In this document: piece after piece, positions 23,701 to 36,400 of the stretch
Layout: each line of letters opens with the position of its first letter
Position numbering within the stretch: the stretch's first letter is position 1
From: Strigamia acuminata
Lineage: Eukaryota > Arthropoda > Chilopoda > Geophilomorpha > Linotaeniidae
Length of the DNA: 64,000 nucleotides
Reading direction: 5' to 3'
NCBI GenBank assembly: GCA_949358305.1
Contig: OX442321.1
Location: 7,713,605 to 7,777,604 of the forward strand
Position numbers and translations under genes: made by a program
Notes under the pieces: generated by a model
What the model was told of the DNA's origin: nothing
The model's input: the letters and a program-made list of their open reading frames with translations, nothing else
Databases searched by the model: none

Positions 23701-25269
23701 AGAAAGGATATAACCAAATTAAAGAAAAAAAGCACAATAGTGTTCAAAGAAATGTTCGAAGGAATTTTATCACCGATTACTCGCAAAACGCAAAAACTAA
23801 ACGACAGAGACATAAAAACGAAATTTAATTTAATTGAAATTGAGAGTCCAATGTACTGTGGTCTTCTTTTCGCAGAAAAAATCGACTAAAACGAGTAAAA
23901 TTCGCGTTAAAACAGTTCGATTTCCTATGCAAATCCAAATCCACGTCTTCCGAAACAAGTTTTTATTTGTGTGCGAATTTTCTTCCCTTCTTTCTGCCAT
24001 GCAATGGCGCATGCATTCATTGTAAAAGCGTGCTGACAGAGTTCAGTGATGACCTGCGAGTTGGTTTCACTTGTGCGCAATCAATATGAACATTTGAAAC
24101 AACTTTGGAACAAGTGACTGCATCCCAAACACGCGACCAGTTTTTATCCTTTTCAGAATGCCGCGAATAAAGCGCGCATTGTTGACTATTCTTGCCCCAA
24201 CTTTTACCCCCACTGGATTCATATTTCCTCCAACTTCACCCGCTCCAAATCCCTTTGGATCGCAGTTTCTATCGCGAGCCACTTCTTCCTCAATGGCGCT
24301 GTCCCTCTAGTGGCGCAATCAATATTTAATTACAAGTCCAGTGGCGCGTTCAGCGTCCCGCTGGGCACACACCGAGCGCACGAGGTCCACGAATTAGGCT
24401 TATCAAACCCCCCAGAGAGAGAGCGGGAGACCCTTACGATAAACGCCCTCGCTTTTGCAGTTAACCCTTCTTTACTCCAGATTAGGTGAGACTACACAAC
24501 ATCGCTTAAAAGAATCATCGTTTCACGACCCCTCCAGACCCCCACACCCCCCCAAAAAAAATCTATTTTTTTTTCCGTTCTATTTCTAGGTCATTACACC
24601 ATTTTTTAGTGATTTTGAAAAAAAAAAAAAAAAGAAATCACATCTTCCCCCAAACTTCCCCACACCACTCTAGACAGAGAAAAACCAGTCTCCAATGTGA
24701 AATATGACATCCATTTTTTTCAACTCAGCGCCACCATGCGACGAGTAATAAAATTAATAACCTGAGACTGAGGATCATCGCCGACATATGGCGGCTCGAA
24801 CGACACTCCCATTGCGCGCGTCATACGCAGGGTCGTTGCTGGAGTTTTACTTTACTTTCTCTTGCTTTTATTCAAATTGTCGAGTGACAACTGTTGGCAA
24901 AAACTCGAATTAATAAAAGTTTCTCGTCTTTTGTGATTTTTTTTTTCTTTCTCTTCTTATTCGTATTTCCTTTTCCAGTTCCTACGTACCAAATCCAATA
25001 ATCCCACAGCTGAAAAAACAACAGATCAAGGTTTTAGACTTATGGTATTTTTTTAGACCGCCATTTTCACCCGTGAAAATCAATAAAAGATGTGCGCTTT
25101 TTAAATGGTGGAATTATTGCGTTTGGCTTTAATTTGGATGTGGAGCGCCATAAATTAATGTGTTTTTTTTTTTATTTATTTTTTATTTTTATAGTGCGTT
25201 GAGATAATTGATTAATGTTTGAATATGTTTTTTCCGCAGTAAAGGTTGTTGTCGCATGGTGTTCGTATT
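20736..25269. other. gene desert, no gene seen
   Basis: Mixed sequence with many short frames but no domain or splice support. A near-palindrome ACCGGAC-G-GTCCGGT lies near 21061-21075, just after CAGGGGTGTCTGACCCC, which resembles a hAT-type end. A CCGCCATCTTG site is near 22880 and an NRF1-like CGCATGCGCA near 22681. Confidence 0.4.
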
Positions 25270-25271
25270 TA

Positions 25272-25700
25272 CAGTCCAACCTCGTTATAGAGAACTCGAT
25301 TATTGCGAAAACCCGTTTGGAAGGAAATTATTCAAAATTTGAGATTGTCGGCCCATTCAAAATTAGTTAGTGTCATTATACGCTACGTATTAAATTCTGG
25401 AACAAATAAAACCAAATTTTTTAGATGTTTTCAAACTTAAAAAAATAAGTTTTTGTCGTTTTTTTACAAATAAAAACGAATTTCTGACGTTATTTTGTAA
25501 ACAAAACCAATTTTTTGGCGTTTTTTGAAAACAAAACTAAATTATTTTAGAATAAAAGCGAATTTTTCGTTTTATTTTAGAATAAAAGCAGAATATATTT
25601 AGATTTTTTAATTATATAGATTATTGTGTGTTCATTGCGAAATGGCACAACGAACAGTTTTTGCAACATTGAACGCTTCGCTCTAACGGGGTTTGCACTG
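25272..25700. mobile_element. pogo/Tigger-like non-autonomous element
   Basis: 429 bases starting CAGTCCAACCTCGTTATAGAG and ending ACGGGGTTTGCACTG. Read inward, the two ends match at roughly 16 of 21 positions. A TA dinucleotide flanks each side (25270-25271 and 25701-25702), as expected for Tc1/mariner/pogo insertion. The interior is AT-rich with no transposase. The CAGT(N)CAACC(T/C)CGTTA-type end is characteristic of pogo-like elements in animals. Confidence 0.7.
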
Positions 25701-25702
25701 TA

Positions 25703-28700
25703 TTTATATGTCTAAACACTTAAAACTTTAAACAATTTTTCTATCACCTTAAACAATTTAATAATATTAACTAAAACAAATTATCACCGCCACAATACTA
25801 AAATAAAAATAAAAAATAAAAATTACGACATTATTTTATTTGCACATTCGTGTCGTGTGATCGACTATTATTATAACTGCAAACAATCCATTTCCACAAT
25901 CAATCCACCTAACTTTAACTCCTAAACACCTTTAAAAAATATATATAATTAATTTTTATTAGACTCCACTATAAACTAAACCCATAAAAATAAAAATCTC
26001 CTGCATAATAATCGTTATCACAACTCGTTCGAAACACATCAAACAAAACCTTGTTAAAACTCTAACCAACAATCGCCCGTTTTCTCTCCATCAAACCAAA
26101 TAAACGTTACATCAAACAAGTAAATTTATTTTAAATAATTTATAAATACACTCGCAGAAAAAGAATTCAAATAAAACCAACTTTTCCTTATCCACAGAAA
26201 ACACCTGTGAGGTCTGGCACAGTGTACACCTGTGGCAACAGGTAGTAAAAATGCACTCATCACAATATCTTTACTACTCAGTCACTAACATCAAAAAAAC
26301 TTCTTTTTTTCCTTCCTGGCAAAAAAAAAAAATAATAATTGCAAACTCTAACAAAAAAAAAATAAAAAAAAAATTATTAAAGGTAAAACACCTTTAATTC
26401 CACCTTTAAATTAATTCTCACCTTCGTCACGTTTTCCTAAAAATGTAACCATTAAACTTAAATTAAACTTAAATGTCGTTTCCAATTTTTTTTTTTTTTT
26501 AATTCATCAATTTTCTTCTCTTTTTTTATTCACCTCAATTCGTGCTTCCATCATCTTCACACCTTGCCGACTCGTCGCTGGGAGCAACGGTTGCTACGGG
26601 CGACATGTGCGTCATTCATCATCACGAGTGCCCCCCCCCCCACACCCACCCAGCATCCATCTTTGTTTTTCTCACCAATTCGGTCCCTGACTCCCTGTGG
26701 GTGTAAAAATTTGTGCACTTTTTATTTTTTTACGGGGGTCGTTTCACGTTCCACCCTCGATATTTTCACCTGCCCAGGTGTGAAGAGCACACACTTGATG
26801 AGATTTGTGTTTGTCCCTTTCCTCTCCATTTTGGTCAATATTTGTGCTGTGGGGGGGCAACTTGAGTCGAACACGCCAAGTGCTAAAACACGTGGAAAAT
26901 TTTTTTTTTTTTTTTTGGAGAAATTTTTTATTTTATTTATTTTTTTTTTATATAAAAATAAAAAAATAATTTCAATTCGATTCAATTAATTTTCAAGTTT
27001 GAAAAAGTTGCAACTTTTGGGAAAATTAATTTGGAAAATAGCAAACGGTTCGTTCTTCGCCATTTCTTGACTCGCCAACAAATTAATTAAATCGTGTTCC
27101 CCTTCAACAATGCGCGTTCCATGTTAGGTGATATCTCCTTTCATTTACAAACCGGAAGTAAGCACGCAGGCAGGCGTCTATACGCGCGCGTTCCTGATAC
27201 CGAGGACAAAGGAAAAGGGGTCCTTTTCTATTCACCGATGGTAATTCTCCAAGAAAGAAAGAAAAAAAAAAATTATTTTTCCGTTTTTTTCCCCAAATTT
27301 GAAACATTTATTTTCCCCATAACTCTTATCAACCCTTTTCCCGCGTCACTTCCGGTTCGAAACTACATAAAGAAATGCTTGACTAATAAGAAAACTTATT
27401 TAACAAAAAAAACCACGAAATAAAAAAATTATTAAATTTTTTTTTAACAAATATTAAAAAAAAAAAAAAAAAAATATTTTTCCAAATTATGAAGTTCCAT
27501 ATAACACACAACTATTGAATAAAACATCCGGGAAACGGACAAAGTCGCCCACACTGACGGAGGGAGATTCGCTCTGGTAGTGGCACGACATTTCCCGTAG
27601 GCCGGAGTTGCACGGGACTCCGCCCGGCGAATGCCTCATCTGCGCACGGCATAGGAAGCGCTTCTTCCGTTCACAAAAACCACGTGCTTAAATCAAATTA
27701 CTCAAACACATTTCCTCCCGCGCGCCCCTTTTATTACAACACCCGTGTATATATATATTACTCACATTACACATCTCAACCATCAAATAAATTTACTAAT
27801 ATTTTTTTTCCCCGACCAAACTCTCTGACTATTAATGAGAGGTGAACATCCGCCTCCCACCAAGCACCTTTCTTTCAATTTGCTCATGAATACATGACAG
27901 TATTCCTCTATAAATAGCTCCAAACGCCGCAATTAAATCCCCGTCAAACACTTTGACGCATTTAACACAAATCATCCCCAAAAAACCCGAAAAACAAATC
28001 GATTTTGATGAATTAAATCATTAATCGATTCCCAAATATTTTTTTCCGTCCTCGTTTATCTCCCTTCATTCATCCCGATCACGACCTTTGATCGACCGAT
28101 GGGCAATGGTCAGCCAGGGCTATTTAGATGCCCTCGATCGATACCACACATTCGGCTGACCGGACACGGACATACTAACCCACTGGACGCGTATATATTC
28201 TTTAGAGTCGAGAAAAAAAAAAAAAAATTGGATATCCATTTTGCCCAATTGGTCGTCCCCCAGGTGCGTTCTCAGTTACCTCACCCCAAACATTCCATAG
28301 CGTCGTGTCACCTGGAGATCCCCTCGCTTCTTTTTCTTATTTTCTTCTTTCTGGTTTGTGGCATGACGTCGACATTTCTCATGGCATTCCTTCACGCTTT
28401 CAAATCATTTGTTACACCAAGTGAGGGGGTGCCACGAAGGAAACCACAGGTGCAAAACTCAAAAGAACCACCGCCATTTTTTACCAGGGTTCTTAATTTG
28501 GACAAACTTAGTGAGATGCTCACCTCCAATTGCCACCTCGTTGCTTCTAATAAGCAGTTAATAACGGGCCCTTTTCTCCGCCGATTTACGTCTGCTTTAG
28601 TGACCACTTAAAAGAAAAAAAGTCCAAATAATTCATCGAAAATTGCAACGAGCGATTGGATTTCACGTGTAAACAAATGCCGCGCAGGGAAGCTCAAGGG

Positions 28701-30886
28701 GCAGCGTCGGCCAATTAGTGCAGTCGTTTCTGTTTTAATATTTATTAGGTAAACAAAACATAACAAAACGTAAACAAATAAATAAATAAATACATAAATA
28801 TGTAAAGCGTGGGATGGAAAAAAGTTTGTTTGCAGCGAAATGCCACGGGAGGACGCCACTAAATAGCCGCTGAATAAAAGATGGCGGTTTTGAGTGACAG
28901 TAGCAATGGACTTGTCCGGCGCTGAGCAGACTGCAGATTGCGTGGGCGGAGGCGTGAAAAACAACACCTCAAACCTAATCACACACACACATCGGTCGGG
29001 AACGATTGAATTGGAAATGGAAATCAATGACGACCGGAAACGTTTACGTCACGCCGTTTAAAAGCGAAAAAAGCCCGACCCCCCGCTGTCTCTTCCGGGA
29101 AATTTCCAACGCCCTTTTTCTCCCGTCCTCCCCTTTTTAAAGAGCGTCGTTAAAAGTGCAGAGGTGTAAAAACCGATGTCCCCAAGTTCCAGGTACGACA
29201 CAAGAGCCAAATAACCCCGGGCGGAACAACCAGGTGTGCCTCAAGACCCCCAAACATGAAAAATTCCTTTAAGTCCTTCCAAACCCCCCCAAAGAACGTA
29301 AAAATTACGTTTTAATCGTTAAAACTGATTTTTTATTCCCTTTTTTTGCGTTAGGCCTATTTGTCAATTTATGTGCGAAAATGGCGACGGGTCTCGCATT
29401 TAATGGCGTCAACAATTGAAATTTGTGGGCTTTTCTTAGGAGGGGGTAAGGGTTAAAGCGAAATGAGGGTTGTATTTAGTTTCGGGGTCCCATGGGGTGA
29501 AGTATGAGCCTTGGCCCTTTGCTGTCAATAAAAGGTCAGTACACGGTAGCCGCCATTACATGGGGCGGGGTCAGATGATGGGGTCACATGACGAGGTCAA
29601 TGTAAACCGAGATGGCTGTAATTTATTTCAAGGACAAAGTTGTTTGCTTTTGATATTTCTCAATTTATTTCTTCATATTTTTTATCCAAATTTATTTCTT
29701 CTGCAGGAACCAAAACCGTGACAGCGACTCAACCCGACCGCGAAGCAGAAATTCCTTAAAAACCGGCAAAAATCATCGCAATTCAGTGACGTCACGCCAC
29801 GAAACGACTAAACCAGACGTAAACAAACCCAAACCACGTGCAAAACGAGAAAAAAAATATTTTTTTTAATTTTTTTAATTTTTTTAATTTTTTTTTTTTT
29901 TCTAAAAAAAGAAGAAATTAATTAGTAAAATGAAAAGCAGCTTTCGCCAACACCTCATTTTTATTTAAACACATTTGATTTATTTTCCCACGTTATCCAA
30001 TGGAGATTAGGGTTAAAGATGCAAGCTCGAGTGGAGTCAGTTTTCACCTAGGGGCGTGGCCACGACCCGTCTTGCCGGGGGTCTGGGCTCATTAATCGGG
30101 TGCTGACCCATCCATCATGGCACCTGTCACCCCCGACCCCTTCCACCCTCCCCTCTCACCTGTCTGATGGATGAGGCCGACTTCTCGCAGGTGTGAACGC
30201 GACGCGGGGGAGACAGCTGGACCCGAGAACAGGTAGCAAGTAATTAATGAGAGGACGCATGACAGACGCCAGCCCGCCCCCTTGTGCCGAGTCATCCACA
30301 AAACCTCCCGCGGGGCAAAAACGAGCAGCGCGAAGGATGAGGATGATGGAGGAATTTATGGCGCGAGATGCGCCCGCGATTTAAAGGGGAAATGATGCAT
30401 CAATTTTATCCGAGCATCAACCCGCATCATGGTTAAATGGCTCGAATTATCTCCTCGCATCTCGCGCTCTCTCACTCTCTCTCGCTCGCTCTCGCTCGGT
30501 GAGTTACATGTTTGCACTTAAATCTAAGCTTATGAGTGTCAACATGCGACGTTAGGATTAGGTGCGAATTAAGTTGAGAAAGTGTAACTTTTGGACGCTG
30601 TTTTTGGCGATTTTTAGCGATTTTTCGCTTTGGATTCATGGAATAATAAATTTGAAAGTGCATTTTCCTGTACAGATCGTTGAGTTTTCATGGAATGCGT
30701 AAAATATTCATGTCAATAATGCGTGAAGATTGGAGTTTTGCAGCTGTCAAAACATATTTTAAGAGTTTAATGTTTGATTAGGGGTTTGGAAAAGGTGGAT
30801 AAAATTAGGAAATTAGAAAATGAGGATTTAACATCAAGAGTGACACTAAAGGCAACGCTTCACCAAAGGTTTTAAATCAACTGCAT
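25703..30886. other. gene desert, no gene seen
   Basis: AT-rich with a C-run at 26631-26641 and long A/T runs. A GC-richer stretch occurs at 27540-27680, with CCGCCATTTTT near 28471 and AAGATGGCGG near 28877. A 171-codon frame at 28099-28611 has low-complexity surroundings and no recognisable domain. I see no supported gene. Confidence 0.4.
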
Positions 30887-31615
30887 CAGGGATTCCCAAC
30901 TCCAGGGTGACAGAGTAAATTCTTTATTTTGTGCTAGAAATACGTTGATAGTGTACAGTGTACTCTGTACAAACCGGACAGTGCTAGTCCGGAAGCTATG
31001 TAATAATAAGGTTTGCTGGACCAAACCTACACCGAGCAATGTTAAATTCCCTCTCCCATCCGGACAGCCTGTTGTCCGAACAACTTTCTGGGACACGTCC
31101 CACGTCGAAAAATGTCACAAATTAATTTAGTGCTGTGTTCTAGGGCAGCGTTTCTCAAACTGTGGGCCGCAACAATGTTCAATCACTTTGTCGCCCGAAA
31201 TTTTCATTCCAAAAATTTTTTTATTCAATTTTTTTATTTCAATTTTTGCCAATTCCAATTCCAACTTACTGCCTGTAGTTGGTTGCAATACAACACAGGC
31301 TAGCAAAAGCTACAAAATCCTCTAAAATATTGACAAAAACCACCCAAAATTCTCCAAAAACCTACAAAAACCAGCCAAAACTTCCAAAAATGGAGGTTTG
31401 TAGCGGTCGTAATTCCCCAAAGTGATGAATTTTGTAGAATAAAAATATATAGTAACTACCTATGGTCACTTTATCGAAGGTAACTGTTTGAAAACAAATG
31501 ATATTATAAACTTTTTGGACGTACTGTATCTTCTTATCTCCCCTTACTTTTGGCCACTATAGAAATATTTTTTTTTACATTTTTTGGTCACAATAAAAAT
31601 GGTTGGGAGCCCCTG
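30887..31615. mobile_element. hAT-like element remnant with an internal pogo-like copy
   Basis: The left end CAGGGATTCCCAACTCC and the inverted right end (CAGGGGCTCCCAACCAT when read inward) resemble hAT termini. The flanking octamers (30879-30886 and 31616-31623) match at only 5 of 8 positions. Within it, from 30956 after a TA, lies a CAGTGTACTCTGTAC...ACCGGAC end shared with the element at 47969-48144. A second hAT-like end (GCGTTTCTCAAACTGTGGGCC) starts near 31147. No transposase frame remains. Confidence 0.5.
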
Positions 31616-33270
31616 GACAACATAAACAAGCAGTTGGAACACGCTTAAAAGTAATAAATAGACACAAGGGTTTCTCATTGAAGAATCCGAAGCTATGTGT
31701 TTTAGTCATCATATAGTTAAATATCATTAGAAAAAGAAATAATAATAATAAAAATAAATTCTTTTTATTTTTACTCTCATGAGACTTTTCGTATTGATCA
31801 ATTGTCTGGAATCCGAGAAAAGGCAAACCGTGTACGACATAAAAAAAATAAACAAATATGTGTGTGTCCATTTGAATATTTCATTCCAGTTTTATCCAAG
31901 TCTGTGCACGCAAAGTTAATCATAAAATTTTCACAACTTGACCCAACTCACCCCTCAAAGTGCATCATAAATGCTGCAAATATAAATCCCAACTCTAATC
32001 ACAATGCAAAAAAACATAAAAAAAATTATCTAGACAAAAAAAAAAAAAAAAAAAAGTGTCATTAAAACAATTCCTGCAGCCAATCATTACCATCATTACC
32101 CATAATGCCCCAACAATGCACCAAACTAGCCTCCTTTTAACACAAACTGGTCTCCAAGCCTCGAGTTTCTCTCTCAAGTCAATAGAGAGCGTGGGAAAAA
32201 TTCCAGAAGGCCAATAAATCAATTGATTTGCTCAATTGTTTCTCACAGGGGGAAGGTGGACACTTACCAACCCCCCCCCCTTCCCAACACCTCCATGTTT
32301 GGTCATCAAACAAACCTTATTGATTGACTAATGTCCCTCAATAGTCCAACAGTTGTAATTTCATATGCACTTGACCCCGCACAATGACCTCAAAACCTTC
32401 CCCAAAGACCCCACAACCAAAAAAAAAAATTTTCTTCAACTAAAAATCATAAAATTATAAAATTTTAACAATTTAAAAAAAAAAAAAAAAATTCGACGGA
32501 AAATTCAATTTTATTGGCGGCAGCAAGTCGTCCCTCTCCCGCCCGAAAAACGACGCGCGCCCGTGCAAAAAAAAAAAACCATTTGTTTAATCAAAACAAA
32601 AATGTAAATGTTATTGTTGATTCAGCTGCATGAAAATGATTTTTCGCGACGCCGGCTTTGCCGCCTAATCCCCCGAGGTCCCCGTGTGGCGAATTCACTT
32701 TAAAAAATAATCCTCCAATCAGTGCGGCCGCAAATCAAAAAGTCATCTGGTTGTTGGTGGGGGAAATATGAGGAGGGGTCGTGGAGATGAAGGGAGTTTT
32801 TTTTTGGCGCCATTAACGCCCTTTGATAGCTGATCGGGCCCTTGATTACGGTGCCCTGGGGCCGTCTTGTTGGTCACGGTCTATTAACGAGGCCAAACAG
32901 CGACCTCCATCGATCAATTGGTCGAATGCATCACAAACGCTTTCTGCTTTCTATCCGCGGCCGCCATTTTCCACAAAATGGCGGCGCAACAATTTAATTA
33001 ATTAAATTATTCGCAACAAGAAAAAAAAAACTTTCGAAACGCCATTGTTTACGAATAATGAAGAATGTCAAAAAAAAAATTACACCTAATCCATTTATTC
33101 GTCGCATAGAGACCGTAACACCATTTTTTTCTTCCTTTTTCCTTCTATTTTTCCTAAACACGAGTAAACACTCGAGAAGCCATTACCGAGGATTTGGACG
33201 TTGCCATGGCGACGGCAAACCCACATAATTGTCAAAGAAACAAACATCTTTTGCAAATAATTAATTTCCT
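31616..33270. other. intergenic, no gene seen
   Basis: Poly-A at 32037-32055 and a C-run at 32271-32280. A Y-shaped CCGCCAT inverted repeat at 32960-32985 is listed separately. An X-box-like GTTGCCATGGCGAC lies at 33200-33213. A candidate MPDU1 poly(A) signal follows at 33274-33279. Confidence 0.4.
32960..32985. promoter_or_regulatory. perfect inverted pair of YY1-type sites
   Basis: GCCGCCATTTT at 32960-32970 and AAAATGGCGGC at 32975-32985 form an exact 11-base inverted repeat with a four-base spacer. Each arm matches the YY1 core (AAAATGGCGGC). It lies downstream of the MPDU1 stop codon. Confidence 0.6.
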
Positions 33271-33273
33271 CAA

Positions 33274-33279
33274 TTTATT
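33274..33279 (-). terminator. candidate MPDU1 poly(A) signal
   Basis: AATAAA on the minus strand, about 180 bases past the MPDU1 stop codon. Position is the only support. Confidence 0.4.
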
Positions 33280-33456
33280 TTATGGAAAACAAAATAAATA
33301 ATAATAATAACAAAAATACCTAATTATTATTATTATTATAATTTAAAAAAAAAAAAAAAATCAAAAATGAAATGATAATTGCATAATTGTGTATTTAAAC
33401 GAAAAAAAAAATCAATCACCTTGTTGTTTTGCTCGCTAATAAAAAATCACTAAGTT

Positions 33457-36400
33457 CTAGTCACTCTTTAGAGGTTTCAATCGCCGCGGTTGTCGATGCC
33501 AATAATACACCATTTGCGCCGCGATGATGCCATTGGCTATTGCTGAGCTGCTGTACGTTATCACCACCAGGGAATCGCCGGTTTCTTGAACGGATGTGAA
33601 AATCCGTGCCAAATTTCCGGCAAATACTAGAAACACTGTGATGGCTGATAATTGGCCTGTACTGCCATTTTGGTAATTCTGTAGTGCTTGAATGGCCTGA
33701 AAAAAGAAAATAAATTCCATCAGCTAATTTTTTTTTTTATTATAAAAAAAAAAAAAAAAATTTAAACTTTCTAAACTTTTTTTTTTTTTAAACAAAATTC
33801 GATTTTCTAGAGTGTAAAAAAAGAAGGGGTAGGGGAGTGAAAAAAGAGAAACCAATCCGCAGAAGCAAGAGTGGACACAAAGAAAAAGAAACCAGTGCCA
33901 CAATCTGATCAATTCCACTCTCACACAAACTCGACCAGGACCTCCTAAAATGTGAAAGGCCAAATCTTATCTCCATCCTCCAAACCTATTTCCGGTTCAC
34001 TGGTGGTTTTTACCTGCAGGTGGCGTTTAATCACTTGATGGAATCATCAAATATGAGAAATTTGCTCTCAACTTTTCCTCTCTTATCTCGAATGTAACAT
34101 TTAATAAACAAACAAGTCAATCTTGGATAATAAAAAAAGAAAAAGAAAAAAAACACATTTGGTAATTCAAGTCATTCACAACTTTTTGCTTTGCATGTTC
34201 GCACAACGGAAATGCTAAACGGTAGCTGCATTCAAAAATTAAAATAACAATTTTAGTTTAAGTGTATTTTAAGTTTTAACATGGGTTTAAACAGGAAATG
34301 ATGTCATTTTTGGTTTAAAATTGAAGTAAAACACAAAATATTTTAGTTTTTGAATGCAGCTATAGTAGTTGTATTCGAAAAGTCGTGTTTTGAGAGTTTG
34401 TGTTTTTATTTTGTCTATTTTTTAACATCACGAAACAAAAACACTAACACCTAAAACACGATTTTTTGAACGCGGTTAGTTTAAAGATTGCTTGTTCAAC
34501 GTGTACACGGAAGCCAGTGCCAGGTATTATATCTTGTTCCCACCAAATGAAGCCCTAACCTGTAGTCTGCGCACGGTATCTTCATGCTAAATCAAACTGA
34601 CAAATCCCTGTCTGCGTACACATAAACAATAAATACGTATATCATATTCCTTCGAATAAGAGCAGCGGCTGTCATTCAAAACTACAACTTCGATTTCTGT
34701 TGTTCATAAAAAAAATTTGGATATTGCTATTTTATGATGCAAAATCTTGATTATACTAAGTAAAATTATATTTTTTGTATATTTAATGTAACGAACATGA
34801 CATACAAAAAAATACTATATATTGTCTCGATAATACGGTATTTTTGCTCCCTCAGCCGCAGCTCGGAGGAATACCGTATACATATACCGTATTTTATCGA
34901 TTAAAAGCCGCGGCTCTTATTCAAAACTCCATTTTTGTCAGCAATTACAATTTTGGTTTTTCGAGGGCGGCTACAATTCGAGGGCAACTCTTAATCGGTA
35001 AAATACGGTATATATTTCTTTTTAGAAATAATAACAGGTATAATGACATTATTCACTTGTGTGTAATAAACAATTTTGTGGTTGAATTTGACATGAATAC
35101 ACTGGGCGCAGAACCTAGGGTAGCCTACATTTATTTGGGATGATATTGCCTACATTTGTTTAGGCTAATGTGTTCGCCCCATGTATGTGCGATCATTATC
35201 AAACATGGCAGCGCCGATCGTCAATCAACTGACCATGCGTAGGGGATTGTGCAAGTATTTTTAGCTACAGCTTAGACAGCCAATCTACTTCGTACAACTA
35301 GCTTAACTCAATCCAGTTTAAACGTTTTAAAACTACCGGTAGATGATTTTAAACTACATGTGTTCGCACCGATTTTCGAATGTTCGGATGCAAACAAGGC
35401 CATCCGTGGGACTACACTTGCACGAGATCGAGGGGAACTACATAACGGTGAGTGGTAGATGCTCCTACCATAGAAACAGTATCTTAAATCAGACAAGAAC
35501 GAGAAACAAGTTTACGTTTTCAAGATGTTTGTTTGAATGTTTTCCACCGAAGTCTCCCATCCCCCCTAACCGCGAACTAGAGGTTATTTCCTCACTGATG
35601 GTCCTGACAACCACATCACTACAAGTCTTTACAGCAAAGCTTCACTTTACGTTTCAGCACTAGTGTTAGTAATATTGTTTAGATAATGTATCACTAAATT
35701 GCATTGCATACGTGGTTGTCAAGGAGAAATAAACACGCAGAATGAACGTTTGAATATGGAGCTTTAATGCAAACTTAAATGATTCATCAACAACACCAAT
35801 TCCGTCCCTGCGCTTGTTTCTGCAACCGGTGTCGAATGAAACTGAAACGCCACTCGATTCCTGTTTCAGACTTGTTGTTCGACGTAACAACATCCGTTTC
35901 ATCTACACAGTAAACTCCCTCCAGACCGGACATAGGTGGGTCCACCAAAAAGGACTTTCAGCTTCCCAAAGCAAAGGGCCGGTTACGCATTACCGTGCCC
36001 CAAATTCACCGACTTCAGTTCCAAATGTGAAGATTTTTTTGACCATAGGTGTACAACAGGGCGCTGATAGCCCACCACTTGACACAAATCGAGATTATCG
36101 TCATTCCATCACAAGTTAAGACACACAACACTGACCTATACGACTATAATAAATGACTCGTAACACTTAATAGAGAATACAAGCCTCTTTAGCCATTGCC
36201 ACAGCCACAATTCATTCCTTTATTATCCCCCACCCTTAACCATTTTGCTTTCAAGCGAGAACACGAACACCGAGTTGCAGTGACACGAATAAAACTTTTT
36301 AAAATCCGTCACATGTACGCGTGCGCAATCTGCCTTGTTATGCTTGGCTGGGAAGAGAGACAGCTGCATCAACGCGAGAGCTCAAAGGGGTAAAAGAGCG

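Noticed and set aside
28099-28611. 170-codon plus-strand frame
   Set aside because: Contains a poly-lysine run from a homopolymer, has no recognisable domain, and no flanking exons fit.
35343-36119. Two frames of about 100 codons in complex sequence
   Set aside because: A donor-like GTGAGT is present near 35449, but no consistent exon chain or known domain emerged. Possibly a non-coding transcript or an old element.
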